NCBI GenBank assembly: GCA_009908885.1
Contig: JAAAOL010000305.1
Location: 1-10,979 of the forward strand
Reading direction: 5' to 3'
DNA: 10,979 bases
From: Bacteroidota bacterium
GTDB lineage: Bacteria > Bacteroidota > Rhodothermia > Rhodothermales > JAAAOL01
Of this stretch, positions 1 to 9,949 are shown piece after piece. A program made the translations under genes and the position numbers. The notes beneath the pieces are model-generated. The model had not been told where the DNA came from, ran no database searches, and worked only from the letters and a program-made list of their open reading frames with translations. Position 1 is the stretch's first letter, and each line of letters begins with the position of its first letter.

Positions 1-909
1 GCGGTACAGGTAGACGCCCGAGGGCAGCCCGGCGGCGTCGAACGTGGCGGTGTGCGTCCCGGCCGGCTGCGTGCCCTCAGCCAGCACCGCGACCTCGCGG
101 CCCAGCAGGTCGTAGACGGCGAGGCGCACGTCGGCGGCCTCGGGCAGGGCGTAGCGGATCGTCGTCTGCGGGTTGAAGGGGTTGGGATAGGCTCCGTCGA
201 GTGCGGCCTGCTCCGGCACGGCCTCGCCGCTGCGCTTCGACGCGCGCTGCTCGGTGATGTGGAAGGGCAGCACGGCGGACTGGTGCAGCACGGGCGTGCC
301 TCCGCCCTCGGTGATCGCGAACAGCACCAGGCCATAGGCGGACGGGTCGGACGTGTCGATGTAGGTGCCGCCGTTGCCCCAGATGGCGTTGAGTCCCACG
401 AGCGGATCGTCGAAGCCGAACGGCGGCTCGTTGCGTCCCACGAGCGGATCGTCGAACCCCACCAACGGGTCATCAAACCCGACGAGCGGATCGTCGAAGC
501 CGACCAGTGGATCGTCGAAGGCGTCCCAGGGCGTATCGATGGGGCCGCGCCCCGGGAGGATGAGTCCCGCCTCGCCCGGCACCATAATCACGCGACCCGA
601 GAGAAACGGTCCGTCGACCTCTTCGCCGTGGCCGATGCCGTAGACGAAGCGGACCCGCACGGCGCGCGGCGTGGAGGCGTCGACGGTCGTAAAGGTCTCC
701 AGCGCGTCGAGCAGGGCGCGAGGGCCGACCTCGATCCCGGTGATCTCAGCGTCGAAGCCGAGCTCCAGCGTGGCGCAGGGATGCTGCTTCGTGCAGCGGC
801 GGTCTTGCGCCTGCGCGGGAGCGCTGAGCAGGTTGAAGAGCAGAAGGGCGATGAGGCTCGCGGCGGCGAGCAGGGACGTGCGATGCGGCGTGTTCGGCAT
901 GGCAAGCAT
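1..909 (-). CDS. Secreted FDDPLVG-repeat protein with type IX-type C-terminal sorting domain (3' end off window)
   Basis: The reading frame is open from the ATG at 909 to the left edge (303 residues seen), so only the last few residues are missing. Residues 1-34 form a signal peptide: a long hydrophobic stretch (LLAAASLIALLLFNLLSAP) ending in AQA before QDRR. Residues 35-125 match nothing I recognise. Residues 131-172 are six 7-residue units: four FDDPLVG, one diverged RNEPPFG, one FDDPLVG. Residues 237-303 form a FlgD-like sorting domain with AYPNPFNPQTTIRYALP, VYDLLGREV and GLPSGVYLYR, as found on type IX/Por-secreted Bacteroidota proteins. The inference is export across the outer membrane to the surface or medium; the activity is unknown. 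An ATG at 900 (MPNTPH) is an equally good start. It lies 93 bp downstream of a small PH-like gene on the same strand. Confidence 0.85.
   Translation of the reverse strand, partial: MLAMPNTPHRTSLLAAASLIALLLFNLLSAPAQAQDRRCTKQHPCATLELGFDAEITGIEVGPRALLDALETFTTVDASTPRAVRVRFVYGIGHGEEVDGPFLSGRVIMVPGEAGLILPGRGPIDTPWDAFDDPLVGFDDPLVGFDDPLVGFDDPLVGRNEPPFGFDDPLVGLNAIWGNGGTYIDTSDPSAYGLVLFAITEGGGTPVLHQSAVLPFHITEQRASKRSGEAVPEQAALDGAYPNPFNPQTTIRYALPEAADVRLAVYDLLGREVAVLAEGTQPAGTHTATFDAAGLPSGVYLYR
394..519 (-). repeat. In-frame tandem array, 6 x 21 bp, encoding FDDPLVG units
   Basis: Six adjacent 21-bp units fill exactly 126 bp inside the secreted protein gene. Read on the minus strand, units 1-4 (519-436) each encode FDDPLVG, unit 5 (435-415) encodes RNEPPFG and unit 6 (414-394) again encodes FDDPLVG. 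Unit 4 and unit 6 are almost identical at the DNA level, while unit 3 uses different synonymous codons (TTTGATGACCCG against TTCGACGATCCG). The peptide has therefore been kept while the DNA drifted, or the units are of different age. There are no spacers. Confidence 0.95.
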
Positions 910-980
910 GATGAGATGTGCGGTCTGATGGTGAAACGTGAAGCGGAGGTCGTGGCGCGGGATGCCGTCGTCCTCTGACG

Positions 981-996
981 CGACGGTGCGCCGTCG
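981..996 (-). terminator. GC-rich hairpin after the PH-like gene (possible terminator)
   Basis: A perfect inverted repeat CGACGG-TGCG-CCGTCG (6-bp stem, 4-base loop) begins 6 bases after the TGA stop of the PH-like gene. It lies between that gene and the secreted repeat protein. No T-run follows on the minus strand, so it is not a textbook intrinsic terminator. It may attenuate or protect the transcript 3' end, or be a chance palindrome in GC-rich DNA. Confidence 0.35.
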
Positions 997-1002
997 ACCG
1001 TA

Positions 1003-1314
1003 TCATCGAGATGTTGGGCGGCACGCGTCGATGGCCTGCTTCCAGGCGTCGGCATTGCGCACCCGCAGGCGGAGGGTCTCCCCACTGCTGAGCCAGAGGA
1101 GCAGCCGTCCGGTGCTGGTGACATCGACCTGCAGGATGCGCGCCACCGCGATCTGGCGGCGGTAGCGGCCTCGCCAGCTCCACCCGGCGAGTTCGAGGCG
1201 GTCCCGGTGTAGCGTCATGCGCGGGAACAGGAACAGCGGCTCGCGGAAGCTGAAGCATCCGGAGCGCACCGCGTCTGCCGAGGACGCGTCGGGATGTGAC
1301 GAGGACGTGGACAC
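1003..1314 (-). CDS. Small hypothetical protein, bacterial PH-like fold
   Basis: A 103-residue protein begins at a GTG (1314) and ends at TGA (1003). After a polar, Ser-rich start of about 20 residues it has alternating hydrophobic strands: PLFLFPRMTLHRDRLEL, RQIAVARILQVDV, GRLLLWLSSG, ETLRLRVR, and a closing helix ADAWKQAIDAC. This order (short strand with 'tpdrLel', strands around 'I..v.V', then a C-terminal helix with Trp) resembles bacterial PH-like domains that sit at membranes or act as small adaptors. I judge this by pattern only. There is no signal peptide or membrane segment, so a cytoplasmic location is likely. An internal ATG at 1218 would cut off the first predicted strand and is less likely. 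It lies between the large regulator and the secreted repeat protein on the same strand, so regulation by or with either is possible but unproven. Confidence 0.6.
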   Translation of the reverse strand: MSTSSSHPDASSADAVRSGCFSFREPLFLFPRMTLHRDRLELAGWSWRGRYRRQIAVARILQVDVTSTGRLLLWLSSGETLRLRVRNADAWKQAIDACRPTSR

Positions 1315-1407
1315 CGATAGCGGCCCGGCGCGATGAGTTGAAGGCGTGCCCGGGCAACCTATAGGCTGGCGGCCTCCTCCGGCGGACGAAGCCTTGCCCG
1401 CATCGGC

Positions 1408-1448
1408 CCTGTCCGATGACGGCCAGGAAATGTCCGATACAGGACAGG
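1408..1448. repeat. Short inverted and direct repeats (CCTGTCC...GGACAGG, TGTCCGAT x2)
   Basis: The gap between the regulator and the PH-like gene (1315-1529) holds a 7-bp inverted repeat, CCTGTCC at 1408-1414 and GGACAGG at 1442-1448. TGTCCGAT occurs twice, at 1410-1417 and 1431-1438 (21 bp start to start), and the second copy pairs locally as TGTCC-GATACA-GGACA. The site lies about 100-130 bp upstream of the GTG of the PH-like gene, a reasonable place for an operator. Nothing in the sequence identifies the binding protein. Confidence 0.3.
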
Positions 1449-1497
1449 CAGGCGATGAACGTGAGCGGATGTGGGAAACGGGGAGCGTCGAGAATGG

Positions 1498-1527
1498 GGT
1501 GAGCGGGATACCGCCGTATGGCTCACC
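1498..1527 (-). terminator. Stem-loop directly after the hybrid regulator stop codon
   Basis: On the plus strand GGTGAGC (1498-1504) pairs with GCTCACC (1521-1527). Inside this 7-bp stem, ATAC (1508-1511) pairs with GTAT (1516-1519) around a 4-base loop, with a small asymmetric bulge (GGG against G) between the stems. It starts 2 bases after the TAG stop at 1530-1532. No T-run follows, so it would be an atypical intrinsic terminator or a transcript-stabilising 3' hairpin. Confidence 0.45.
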
Positions 1528-1529
1528 GC

Positions 1530-5528
<3,999 letters not shown>

Positions 5529-5645
5529 AGCAACGAGTGAAGTCGAAGGGGTCGGCATGAAGATACCGACCGTGATGCAGGGGCGCAATCGCGTGGACGA
5601 CCGGCTGCTGCTGCCGCCACCTTCCGGGAGAGGCTGATCTGATTC

Positions 5646-5680
5646 CGGAACGGGCAGTCAGGCCGTCGTCGCGGAACGGG
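5646..5680. promoter_or_regulatory. 9-bp direct repeat upstream of the hybrid regulator (candidate operator)
   Basis: CGGAACGGG occurs at 5646-5654 and again at 5672-5680, 26 bp start to start (about 2.5 helical turns). The first copy overlaps the 8-bp palindrome TTCCGGAA (5643-5650). It lies 118-152 bp upstream of the chosen ATG of the regulator. AraC-type proteins often bind direct repeats spaced by whole or half turns, so autoregulation by the downstream protein is one reading. A chance repeat in GC-rich DNA is the other. Confidence 0.3.
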
Positions 5681-5843
5681 AGGTGGCGTCTACGTCAGCG
5701 GGAGGCACGCCGCGCCACGAGCAGGTCAAGGCCGTGATGAAGACCACCTGCGGCCCGCGCGAGAGTGCACTGAAGGACGTCACCGCCGCCCTCTACCGCC
5801 CCGGTGCTCTCCTCTCATCCAACACACGGTCCCCGCCGCGCGC

Positions 5844-5907
5844 CGATAGACACGTGCTCTCCCCGCGCTACGCGCACCAGCGATAGAGTCTCCCCCTTCC
5901 CGATAGA
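5844..5907. repeat. Three CGATAGA heptamers
   Basis: CGATAGA occurs at 5844-5850, 5881-5887 and 5901-5907, all in the same orientation, with start spacings of 37 and 20 bp. The third runs on as CGATAGATAG. They lie 60-120 bp beyond the nhaA stop codon in the transcription direction. This is AT-richer than its surroundings. No function is suggested by the sequence itself. Confidence 0.4.
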
Positions 5908-5939
5908 TAGACCATGCGCACACGCCGAGCGCACCGGTA

Positions 5940-5955
5940 TCCGTCCACAAACGGA
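5940..5955 (-). terminator. Small hairpin downstream of nhaA
   Basis: TCCGT-CCACAA-ACGGA (5-bp stem, 6-base loop) begins 11 bases beyond the TAG stop of nhaA. The stem is short and there is no T-run on the minus strand, so the call is weak. It is the only stem-loop I see close to the gene end. Confidence 0.25.
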
Positions 5956-5966
5956 GGGGGTCATCG

Positions 5967-7313
5967 CTACGAAGCGGGCGTTTTCTCTGGCGGCTGCGCA
6001 CGACCCAGCAGGACCCAGCCACCGAGGCCGGAGATGAGTGAGGCGACGAGGATGCCGATCTTCGCGCTGTCGAGCGCCACTTGCTCTTCAAACCCCAGGT
6101 TGGCAATAAAAAGCGACATCGTAAACCCGATCCCGGTCAGCCACGCCACACCGTAGACCTGCCGCCAGCTCACGTTCTCCGGGAGTTCGGCCCAGCCGAG
6201 GCGCACAGCCAGCCACGCGAAGAGGCTGACGCCGAGCTGCTTGCCCAGCACCAGGCCCGCGATAATGCCCAGCGTGATGGTCGAGCCAAAGGCCACTCCC
6301 AGCATCTCACCACTCAGCACCACGCCCGCATTGGCGAGAGCGAAAACGGGCATGATAAAGAAGCCTACCCACGGATGAAGGCTATGCTCCAGGCGCTCCA
6401 GCGGCGTCTGCACGGCCTCACAGCTCTCCTCCAGCGTGTGTACGACGGCCTGCTGCTCACTGAAGAGTGCCCCTTCGTCGGCGTCAGCCGCTTCACGGTA
6501 GCGCTTCATCAGGTAGTCGCCCTCCTCCTGAAACTGCGCCGCGGGAATACGCTGGCGCGCGGGGATGGTCAGCGCCAGGAGCACACCGCCGATGGTGGCG
6601 TGGATGCCCGACTTGAGGAAGGCCACCCAGAGCCCGATGCCCAGGAGCACGTAGGGCAGGGGATGGCGCGTATTCATGCGGTTGATGACGACGAGCGCGA
6701 CGAGAAAAGCGGCCGCCGCCACGAGCGCCCCCACCTTCAGCTCGGCCGTGTAGAAGAAGGCGATCACGAGCACGGCGCCGAGGTCATCGGCGATGGCGAG
6801 TGCGGTGAGGAAGATCTTGAGCGAGAGCGGCGCGCGCGAGCCCAGGAGCGCGAGGACACCGAGAGCGAAGGCGATGTCCGTGGCCATGGGGATGGCCCAG
6901 CCGTCGATGCCCGCGGTGCCCACGTTGAAAAGCACGTAGGCCGCAGCCGGTACCACCATGCCACCCACCGCAGCAGCCAGCGGCAACGCGGCCTTCTTGG
7001 GGGAAGCAAGCTCGCCGACGAGCACCTCTCGCTTGATCTCCAGACCGACGACGAAAAAGAAGATCGCCATCAGCCCGTCGTTGATCCACAATAGCAAGGG
7101 TTTGGAGATGGCGAACTCGCCCACGCCGACCGTCATCACGGTCTGCCAGAGGGCGACATAGGAGTCCCCCCACGTCGAGTTGGCCCAGAGGAGAGCCAGC
7201 ACGGCAAACCCGAGCAGGAGCACACCGCTCGCCGCCTCGATGCGCACGAACGACGCAAAGGTTCGAATAATGGGATGCTTCGGATCGCGCTGGATCAGTG
7301 TCTTCTTTGCCAT
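5967..7313 (-). CDS. nhaA: Na+/H+ antiporter NhaA
   Basis: An inner-membrane antiporter of 448 residues that exports Na+ (or Li+) in exchange for protons, for pH and salt tolerance. The family pattern runs the full length: SGVLLLGFAVLALLWANS (helix I), INDGLMAIFFFVVGLEIKRE (II), IPMATDIAFALGVLALLG (IV, with Thr145-Asp146 at the crossing), LTALAIADDLGAVLVIAFFY (V, with the ion-binding pair Asp176-Asp177, equal to Asp163-Asp164 of E. coli), LGKQLGVSLF (X, Lys358, equal to Lys300) and GIGFTMSLFIANLGF (XI). The loop before RLEHSLHPWV (about 251-308) is longer and more acidic than in E. coli; similar long loops occur in other NhaA proteins. The ATG at 7313 gives MAKKTLIQRD and has no clear ribosome binding site. 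The upstream neighbour on the same strand is 195 bp away, so it probably has its own promoter. Confidence 0.98.
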   Translation of the reverse strand: MAKKTLIQRDPKHPIIRTFASFVRIEAASGVLLLGFAVLALLWANSTWGDSYVALWQTVMTVGVGEFAISKPLLLWINDGLMAIFFFVVGLEIKREVLVGELASPKKAALPLAAAVGGMVVPAAAYVLFNVGTAGIDGWAIPMATDIAFALGVLALLGSRAPLSLKIFLTALAIADDLGAVLVIAFFYTAELKVGALVAAAAFLVALVVINRMNTRHPLPYVLLGIGLWVAFLKSGIHATIGGVLLALTIPARQRIPAAQFQEEGDYLMKRYREAADADEGALFSEQQAVVHTLEESCEAVQTPLERLEHSLHPWVGFFIMPVFALANAGVVLSGEMLGVAFGSTITLGIIAGLVLGKQLGVSLFAWLAVRLGWAELPENVSWRQVYGVAWLTGIGFTMSLFIANLGFEEQVALDSAKIGILVASLISGLGGWVLLGRAQPPEKTPAS

Positions 7314-7508
7314 CGGAGTACGACAGGAAATAGCTTCGGAGGTACGAGTCAGGGACGAGGGCTAGTTCTGACCGGGTACGTGAGTGACAGATCCGCCTGC
7401 TTGCGACACTGTCATCATGTGCGGAGCGTCGCGTAGGCGCAGGCGTAACACGTCTCCGGCATGTGCGGCACCTCGACCGCTTCATCATTTCGCCGCCTCC
7501 CGTGCCTG
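7314..7508. other. Intergenic gap holding the likely nhaA promoter
   Basis: This 195-bp gap separates the end of the lipid-transport operon from nhaA. No gene is supported. I see no strong hairpin with a T-run to end the operon and no promoter match good enough to call. Since a transcript could read through, whether nhaA is expressed on its own cannot be settled from sequence. Confidence 0.5.
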
Positions 7509-8153
7509 CTACGGAGCCACATGGCGCTCCAGGGCGGCAATCAGATCGTCCGACAACTCGCGCAGGCCCGTATCGAGCAGGGCCACCAGTTCGTCATAGT
7601 CACCTACTGTCCATCCGTCCGCCCGGTAATCGGTGGTGCCCCGCGCAAGCACCGCACCATCTTGCTGATCTATGATCTCCCAGGTGGCCAGCAGGTAGGC
7701 CGCGCCCTCGGACGCCGTCGGCACCTCGGGGGCGAGGCCCTCGAAGCGCAGCAGGTGGAGTTGGATCAGGTAATCATGCCGTGCCCGGGGCGCCCATGGG
7801 ACCACGTCGATACCGTCGAGGGATCCCCGTGCCGCCAGGTGGGCGGCTACCGTGCGGTTGATCCCCCCGGCGAGCTCCTCGCCCCACCGGTGGAACTCGG
7901 AGAAGCGAAGCTGGTGAGGTCCCTGCCGGACGACGATGAAGGGGGTCTCCAGGTATTCGGCGAGCTGCGGTTGCCGCAGCCCGATGGCGAGGCCGGCGAG
8001 GCGTTCGGCCGAGGCGTCGGTCTCCGGCAGCGGGGTTCCACCGAGCACGTAGTGCTGCTGAGGCGGTTCGTCTCGGCTCAGGCTAAAGCACCCCGTCAGG
8101 GCGACGAGCGCGCAAAGGAAGGCTAGGCGTATCACGTTCATATCGTGCGTCAT
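7509..8153 (-). CDS. PqiC/YmbA-type (ABC transport auxiliary) lipoprotein
   Basis: A 214-residue lipoprotein, last gene of the MCE operon. The N-terminus MNVIRLAFLCALVALTGC is a lipoprotein signal with lipobox LTGC; the lipidated Cys is residue 22 from the ATG at 8153, or 18 from the ATG at 8141. Residue +2 is Phe, not Asp, which under the E. coli rule favours the outer membrane. The mature part starts with QQHYVLGG, followed by LAGLAIGLRQPQLAEYLETPFIVVRQGPHQLRFSEFHRWGEEL in substance (positions about 53-95), the pattern of the ABC_trans_aux/PqiC family: 'yL..p.iv.R....v....f.rWaepL'. These proteins dock the MCE tube at the outer membrane (family knowledge). The ATG overlaps the MCE stop as ATGA, which argues for the 8153 start and translational coupling. 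Confidence 0.88.
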   Translation of the reverse strand: MTHDMNVIRLAFLCALVALTGCFSLSRDEPPQQHYVLGGTPLPETDASAERLAGLAIGLRQPQLAEYLETPFIVVRQGPHQLRFSEFHRWGEELAGGINRTVAAHLAARGSLDGIDVVPWAPRARHDYLIQLHLLRFEGLAPEVPTASEGAAYLLATWEIIDQQDGAVLARGTTDYRADGWTVGDYDELVALLDTGLRELSDDLIAALERHVAP

Positions 8154-9142
8154 GGCTGTCGTTCAGGCGCTTTTTTCCCGCGGAGGAGCATGTCCGGGTT
8201 TCGTTCCAGCGAGCGGGCAAGCAGGTTCAGCGCGTCGGCCGCTTCCTTCATGCTGGAGAGCGCCTCCTCCATCTGATACCCGACGCCGGAGTCCGCCGAG
8301 AGGTATCCCTGCGTGTCTTCGAGGGTTTCTCGCACCGACTGCAGCGTGAGGAGCACCTCCGTGTTCGTACTGTCTATGTGCCCTTGAAGGGGCTCGATGG
8401 CCCCGCCGAGCTGCTCGGCCAACAACTGGATCTCGGCCATCGTGCGTTTGAACTGCGCCGTCATCTCTGGGACCTCTCCGACGGCGGCCCGGATCTCCGG
8501 GGAGTCGGCCAGCCGCTCGATGGACCGGGCCGATGCCACGACCGACGCGTTGAGCCCTTCCATGTCCACCGCTTCCAGCATGTCGTTCACCTGAAACAGA
8601 ATTTGAAGTACCTCGCCGATGAGGCTGCCCGCCTGGGTTCCGAACGCAGCCAGAAGCGACGGGGCCGTCGGGATCTCCGGAAAGGCAGTAGGTCCCTGGG
8701 TGAGCTTCGGTCGTTCCGGGTCCTCGCGGTAGGTGAGTTCGATGTAGAGCTGGCCGGTGACGATGCTCTCCATTTGCAACTGAGCCCGGAGCCCGTCGTC
8801 GATCTGCCGCCGCAATACCGCCCCGTCGGTCAGATCGACAAAGGTGCCGTCCTGCGACGTGAGGCGGTTGAGGTCGATCTCGTACTGCACCGGTACCTCG
8901 AAGGTCTTGTCCGTCTGGTCAATCCGGATCAGGAGATCCGTGACGTTGCCGACGGGCACGCCCTGGAACTTCACCGGTGCCCCTACCTCTAGGCCGTTGA
9001 CCGACTCCCCGAAGTGGCTGATAAAGACCGACCGATCCGCGAACCACCCGGTGGAAGCGAGCACCGCAACACCGAGCACGGTCAGCGCCAGCGCGCCGAT
9101 CAAGAATAGTCCAATCGCGGTTGGGTTGGCGCGTAGGCTCAT
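8150..9142 (-). CDS. MCE-domain (MlaD/PqiB-like) membrane-anchored lipid transport protein
   Basis: A 330-residue protein with one N-terminal membrane helix (about 8-30, PTAIGLFLIGALALTVLGV) and one MCE domain (about 38-140): SVNGLEVGAPVKFQGVPVG and then LRAQLQMESIVTGQLYIEL. Residues 160-310 are mostly helical and likely coiled coil. The end, LARSLERNPDMLLRGKK (308-324), is a motif I know from the tails of PqiB-type MCE proteins. Such proteins form hexamers that channel phospholipids or other lipids across the periplasm, fed by the ABC complex. A single MCE domain is MlaD-like; the long helical tail and the PqiC-type partner are more PqiB/YebT-like, so I give no symbol. The start ATG at 9142 overlaps the ATPase stop (ATGA), and the stop overlaps the lipoprotein start (ATGA). 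Confidence 0.93.
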   Translation of the reverse strand: MSLRANPTAIGLFLIGALALTVLGVAVLASTGWFADRSVFISHFGESVNGLEVGAPVKFQGVPVGNVTDLLIRIDQTDKTFEVPVQYEIDLNRLTSQDGTFVDLTDGAVLRRQIDDGLRAQLQMESIVTGQLYIELTYREDPERPKLTQGPTAFPEIPTAPSLLAAFGTQAGSLIGEVLQILFQVNDMLEAVDMEGLNASVVASARSIERLADSPEIRAAVGEVPEMTAQFKRTMAEIQLLAEQLGGAIEPLQGHIDSTNTEVLLTLQSVRETLEDTQGYLSADSGVGYQMEEALSSMKEAADALNLLARSLERNPDMLLRGKKAPERQP

Positions 9143-9942
9143 GGCCGGGGCTTGAAGGTTGATGGGGGGTCTGATGCGGGAGGCGCGTCGACGCCGCTGC
9201 TGCGCGTGAGGAACCGGTGCACCTCCTCGCTGGGCGGGTCGTCTCGCAGGTCGGCCGGATCGCCCAGCGCGGTCATGGTTTTCTGCTTGATGTCCAGAAA
9301 CAGCGCCCGGTCGGCAATCTTGAAGATGCTCGCGAGGTCGTGGCTGACCACGACGATGGTCGTGCCGAAGCTCTCGCGCAGTTGCAGGATCAGGTCGTCG
9401 AGGCGGCTGGCCGTAATCGGGTCCAGGCCGGAGGAGGGTTCGTCGAAGAACAGCACCTCCGGATCTAGCGCCGAGGCGCGGGCGAGGGCGGCGCGCTTGC
9501 GCATCCCCCCGCTGATCTCGTTGGGATAGAACGACTCGAAGCCGCGCAGCCCGACCAGGGCCAGCTTGAGCGAGACGACCTCAGCGATGGCCTCGGGAGG
9601 CAGGTCCGTGTACTCTTCGAGGGGCAGGGCCACGTTCTCGGCCAGCGTCAACCCGCTCCACAGGGCGCCGTTCTGATAGAGTACGCCCATGCGCCGAAGG
9701 ATCCGCTTCCGCGTCGGCGCGTCGGCCTCCCCGAAGTCGTCGCCTTCGAACAGGATCGTGCCCGCTGCCGGCTGCTTGAGCCCGATCAGGTGTTTGAGCA
9801 GGGTGCTCTTCCCGCTGCCGCTGCCTCCCATGATGACGAAGATCTCCCCCCGCCGCACCTGAAAGCTCAGGTCGCGCATGATGACGAGCGACCCGTAGGC
9901 CATCGTCAACGCTCTGACTTCGATGGGCGGTGCTGCTTCCAT
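9139..9942 (-). CDS. mlaF: MlaF-type ABC transporter ATPase
   Basis: A 267-residue cytoplasmic ATPase that powers the MCE lipid transporter. All ABC motifs are present: Walker A GGSGSGKST (39-47), Q-loop YQNGALW (Gln90), signature ISGGM (143-147) in NEISGGMRKRAALARA, Walker B VLFFDEPSSGLDP with Glu168, and the H-loop VVSHD (His201). The ISGGM(R/K)KR signature and the 'vlFQ.gALf.slTv.eNV..Pl.e' stretch around 87-109 are typical of the MlaF/Ttg2A branch. After about residue 250 there is a short Pro/Ser-rich tail (VDAPPASDPPSTFKPRP) not needed for catalysis. It starts 7 bp after the permease stop and overlaps the MCE gene by 4 bases, so it belongs to the same operon. Confidence 0.96.
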   Translation of the reverse strand: MEAAPPIEVRALTMAYGSLVIMRDLSFQVRRGEIFVIMGGSGSGKSTLLKHLIGLKQPAAGTILFEGDDFGEADAPTRKRILRRMGVLYQNGALWSGLTLAENVALPLEEYTDLPPEAIAEVVSLKLALVGLRGFESFYPNEISGGMRKRAALARASALDPEVLFFDEPSSGLDPITASRLDDLILQLRESFGTTIVVVSHDLASIFKIADRALFLDIKQKTMTALGDPADLRDDPPSEEVHRFLTRSSGVDAPPASDPPSTFKPRP

Positions 9943-9949
9943 GACGACG

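Larger units (their letters stand above)
5529..5966. other. Non-coding interval between nhaA and the hybrid regulator
   Basis: About 440 bp with no convincing gene on either strand. It must contain the promoter of the regulator and the 3' end of nhaA. The short frames present (for example 5683-5886 on plus, GTG start) have no family resemblance and no supporting signals. The region contains a 9-bp direct repeat near the regulator, two copies of GTGCTCTCC (5804-5812 and 5854-5862) and three copies of CGATAGA (5844, 5881, 5901). I see no clear sigma-70 or Bacteroidota-type (TTTG / TAnnTTTG) promoter. Confidence 0.6.

Noticed and set aside
394..519. Regular repeats that might suggest a CRISPR array
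   Set aside because: The units are 21 bp, directly adjacent, without spacers, and in frame within a coding gene.
52..978. A 308-residue plus-strand frame over the secreted repeat protein
   Set aside because: Its repeated ERIVE/QRVIKPDE pattern is only the antisense reading of the FDDPLVG array. The minus frame has a signal peptide and sorting domain.
5683..5886. A 67-residue plus-strand frame in the gap before nhaA
   Set aside because: It has a GTG start, no ribosome binding site, no recognisable pattern and an opposite orientation to all neighbours.
6081..7094. A 337-residue plus-strand frame opposite nhaA
   Set aside because: It has highly charged, low-complexity content (Arg, Glu, His, Asp) and no motifs, and it lies wholly within nhaA.
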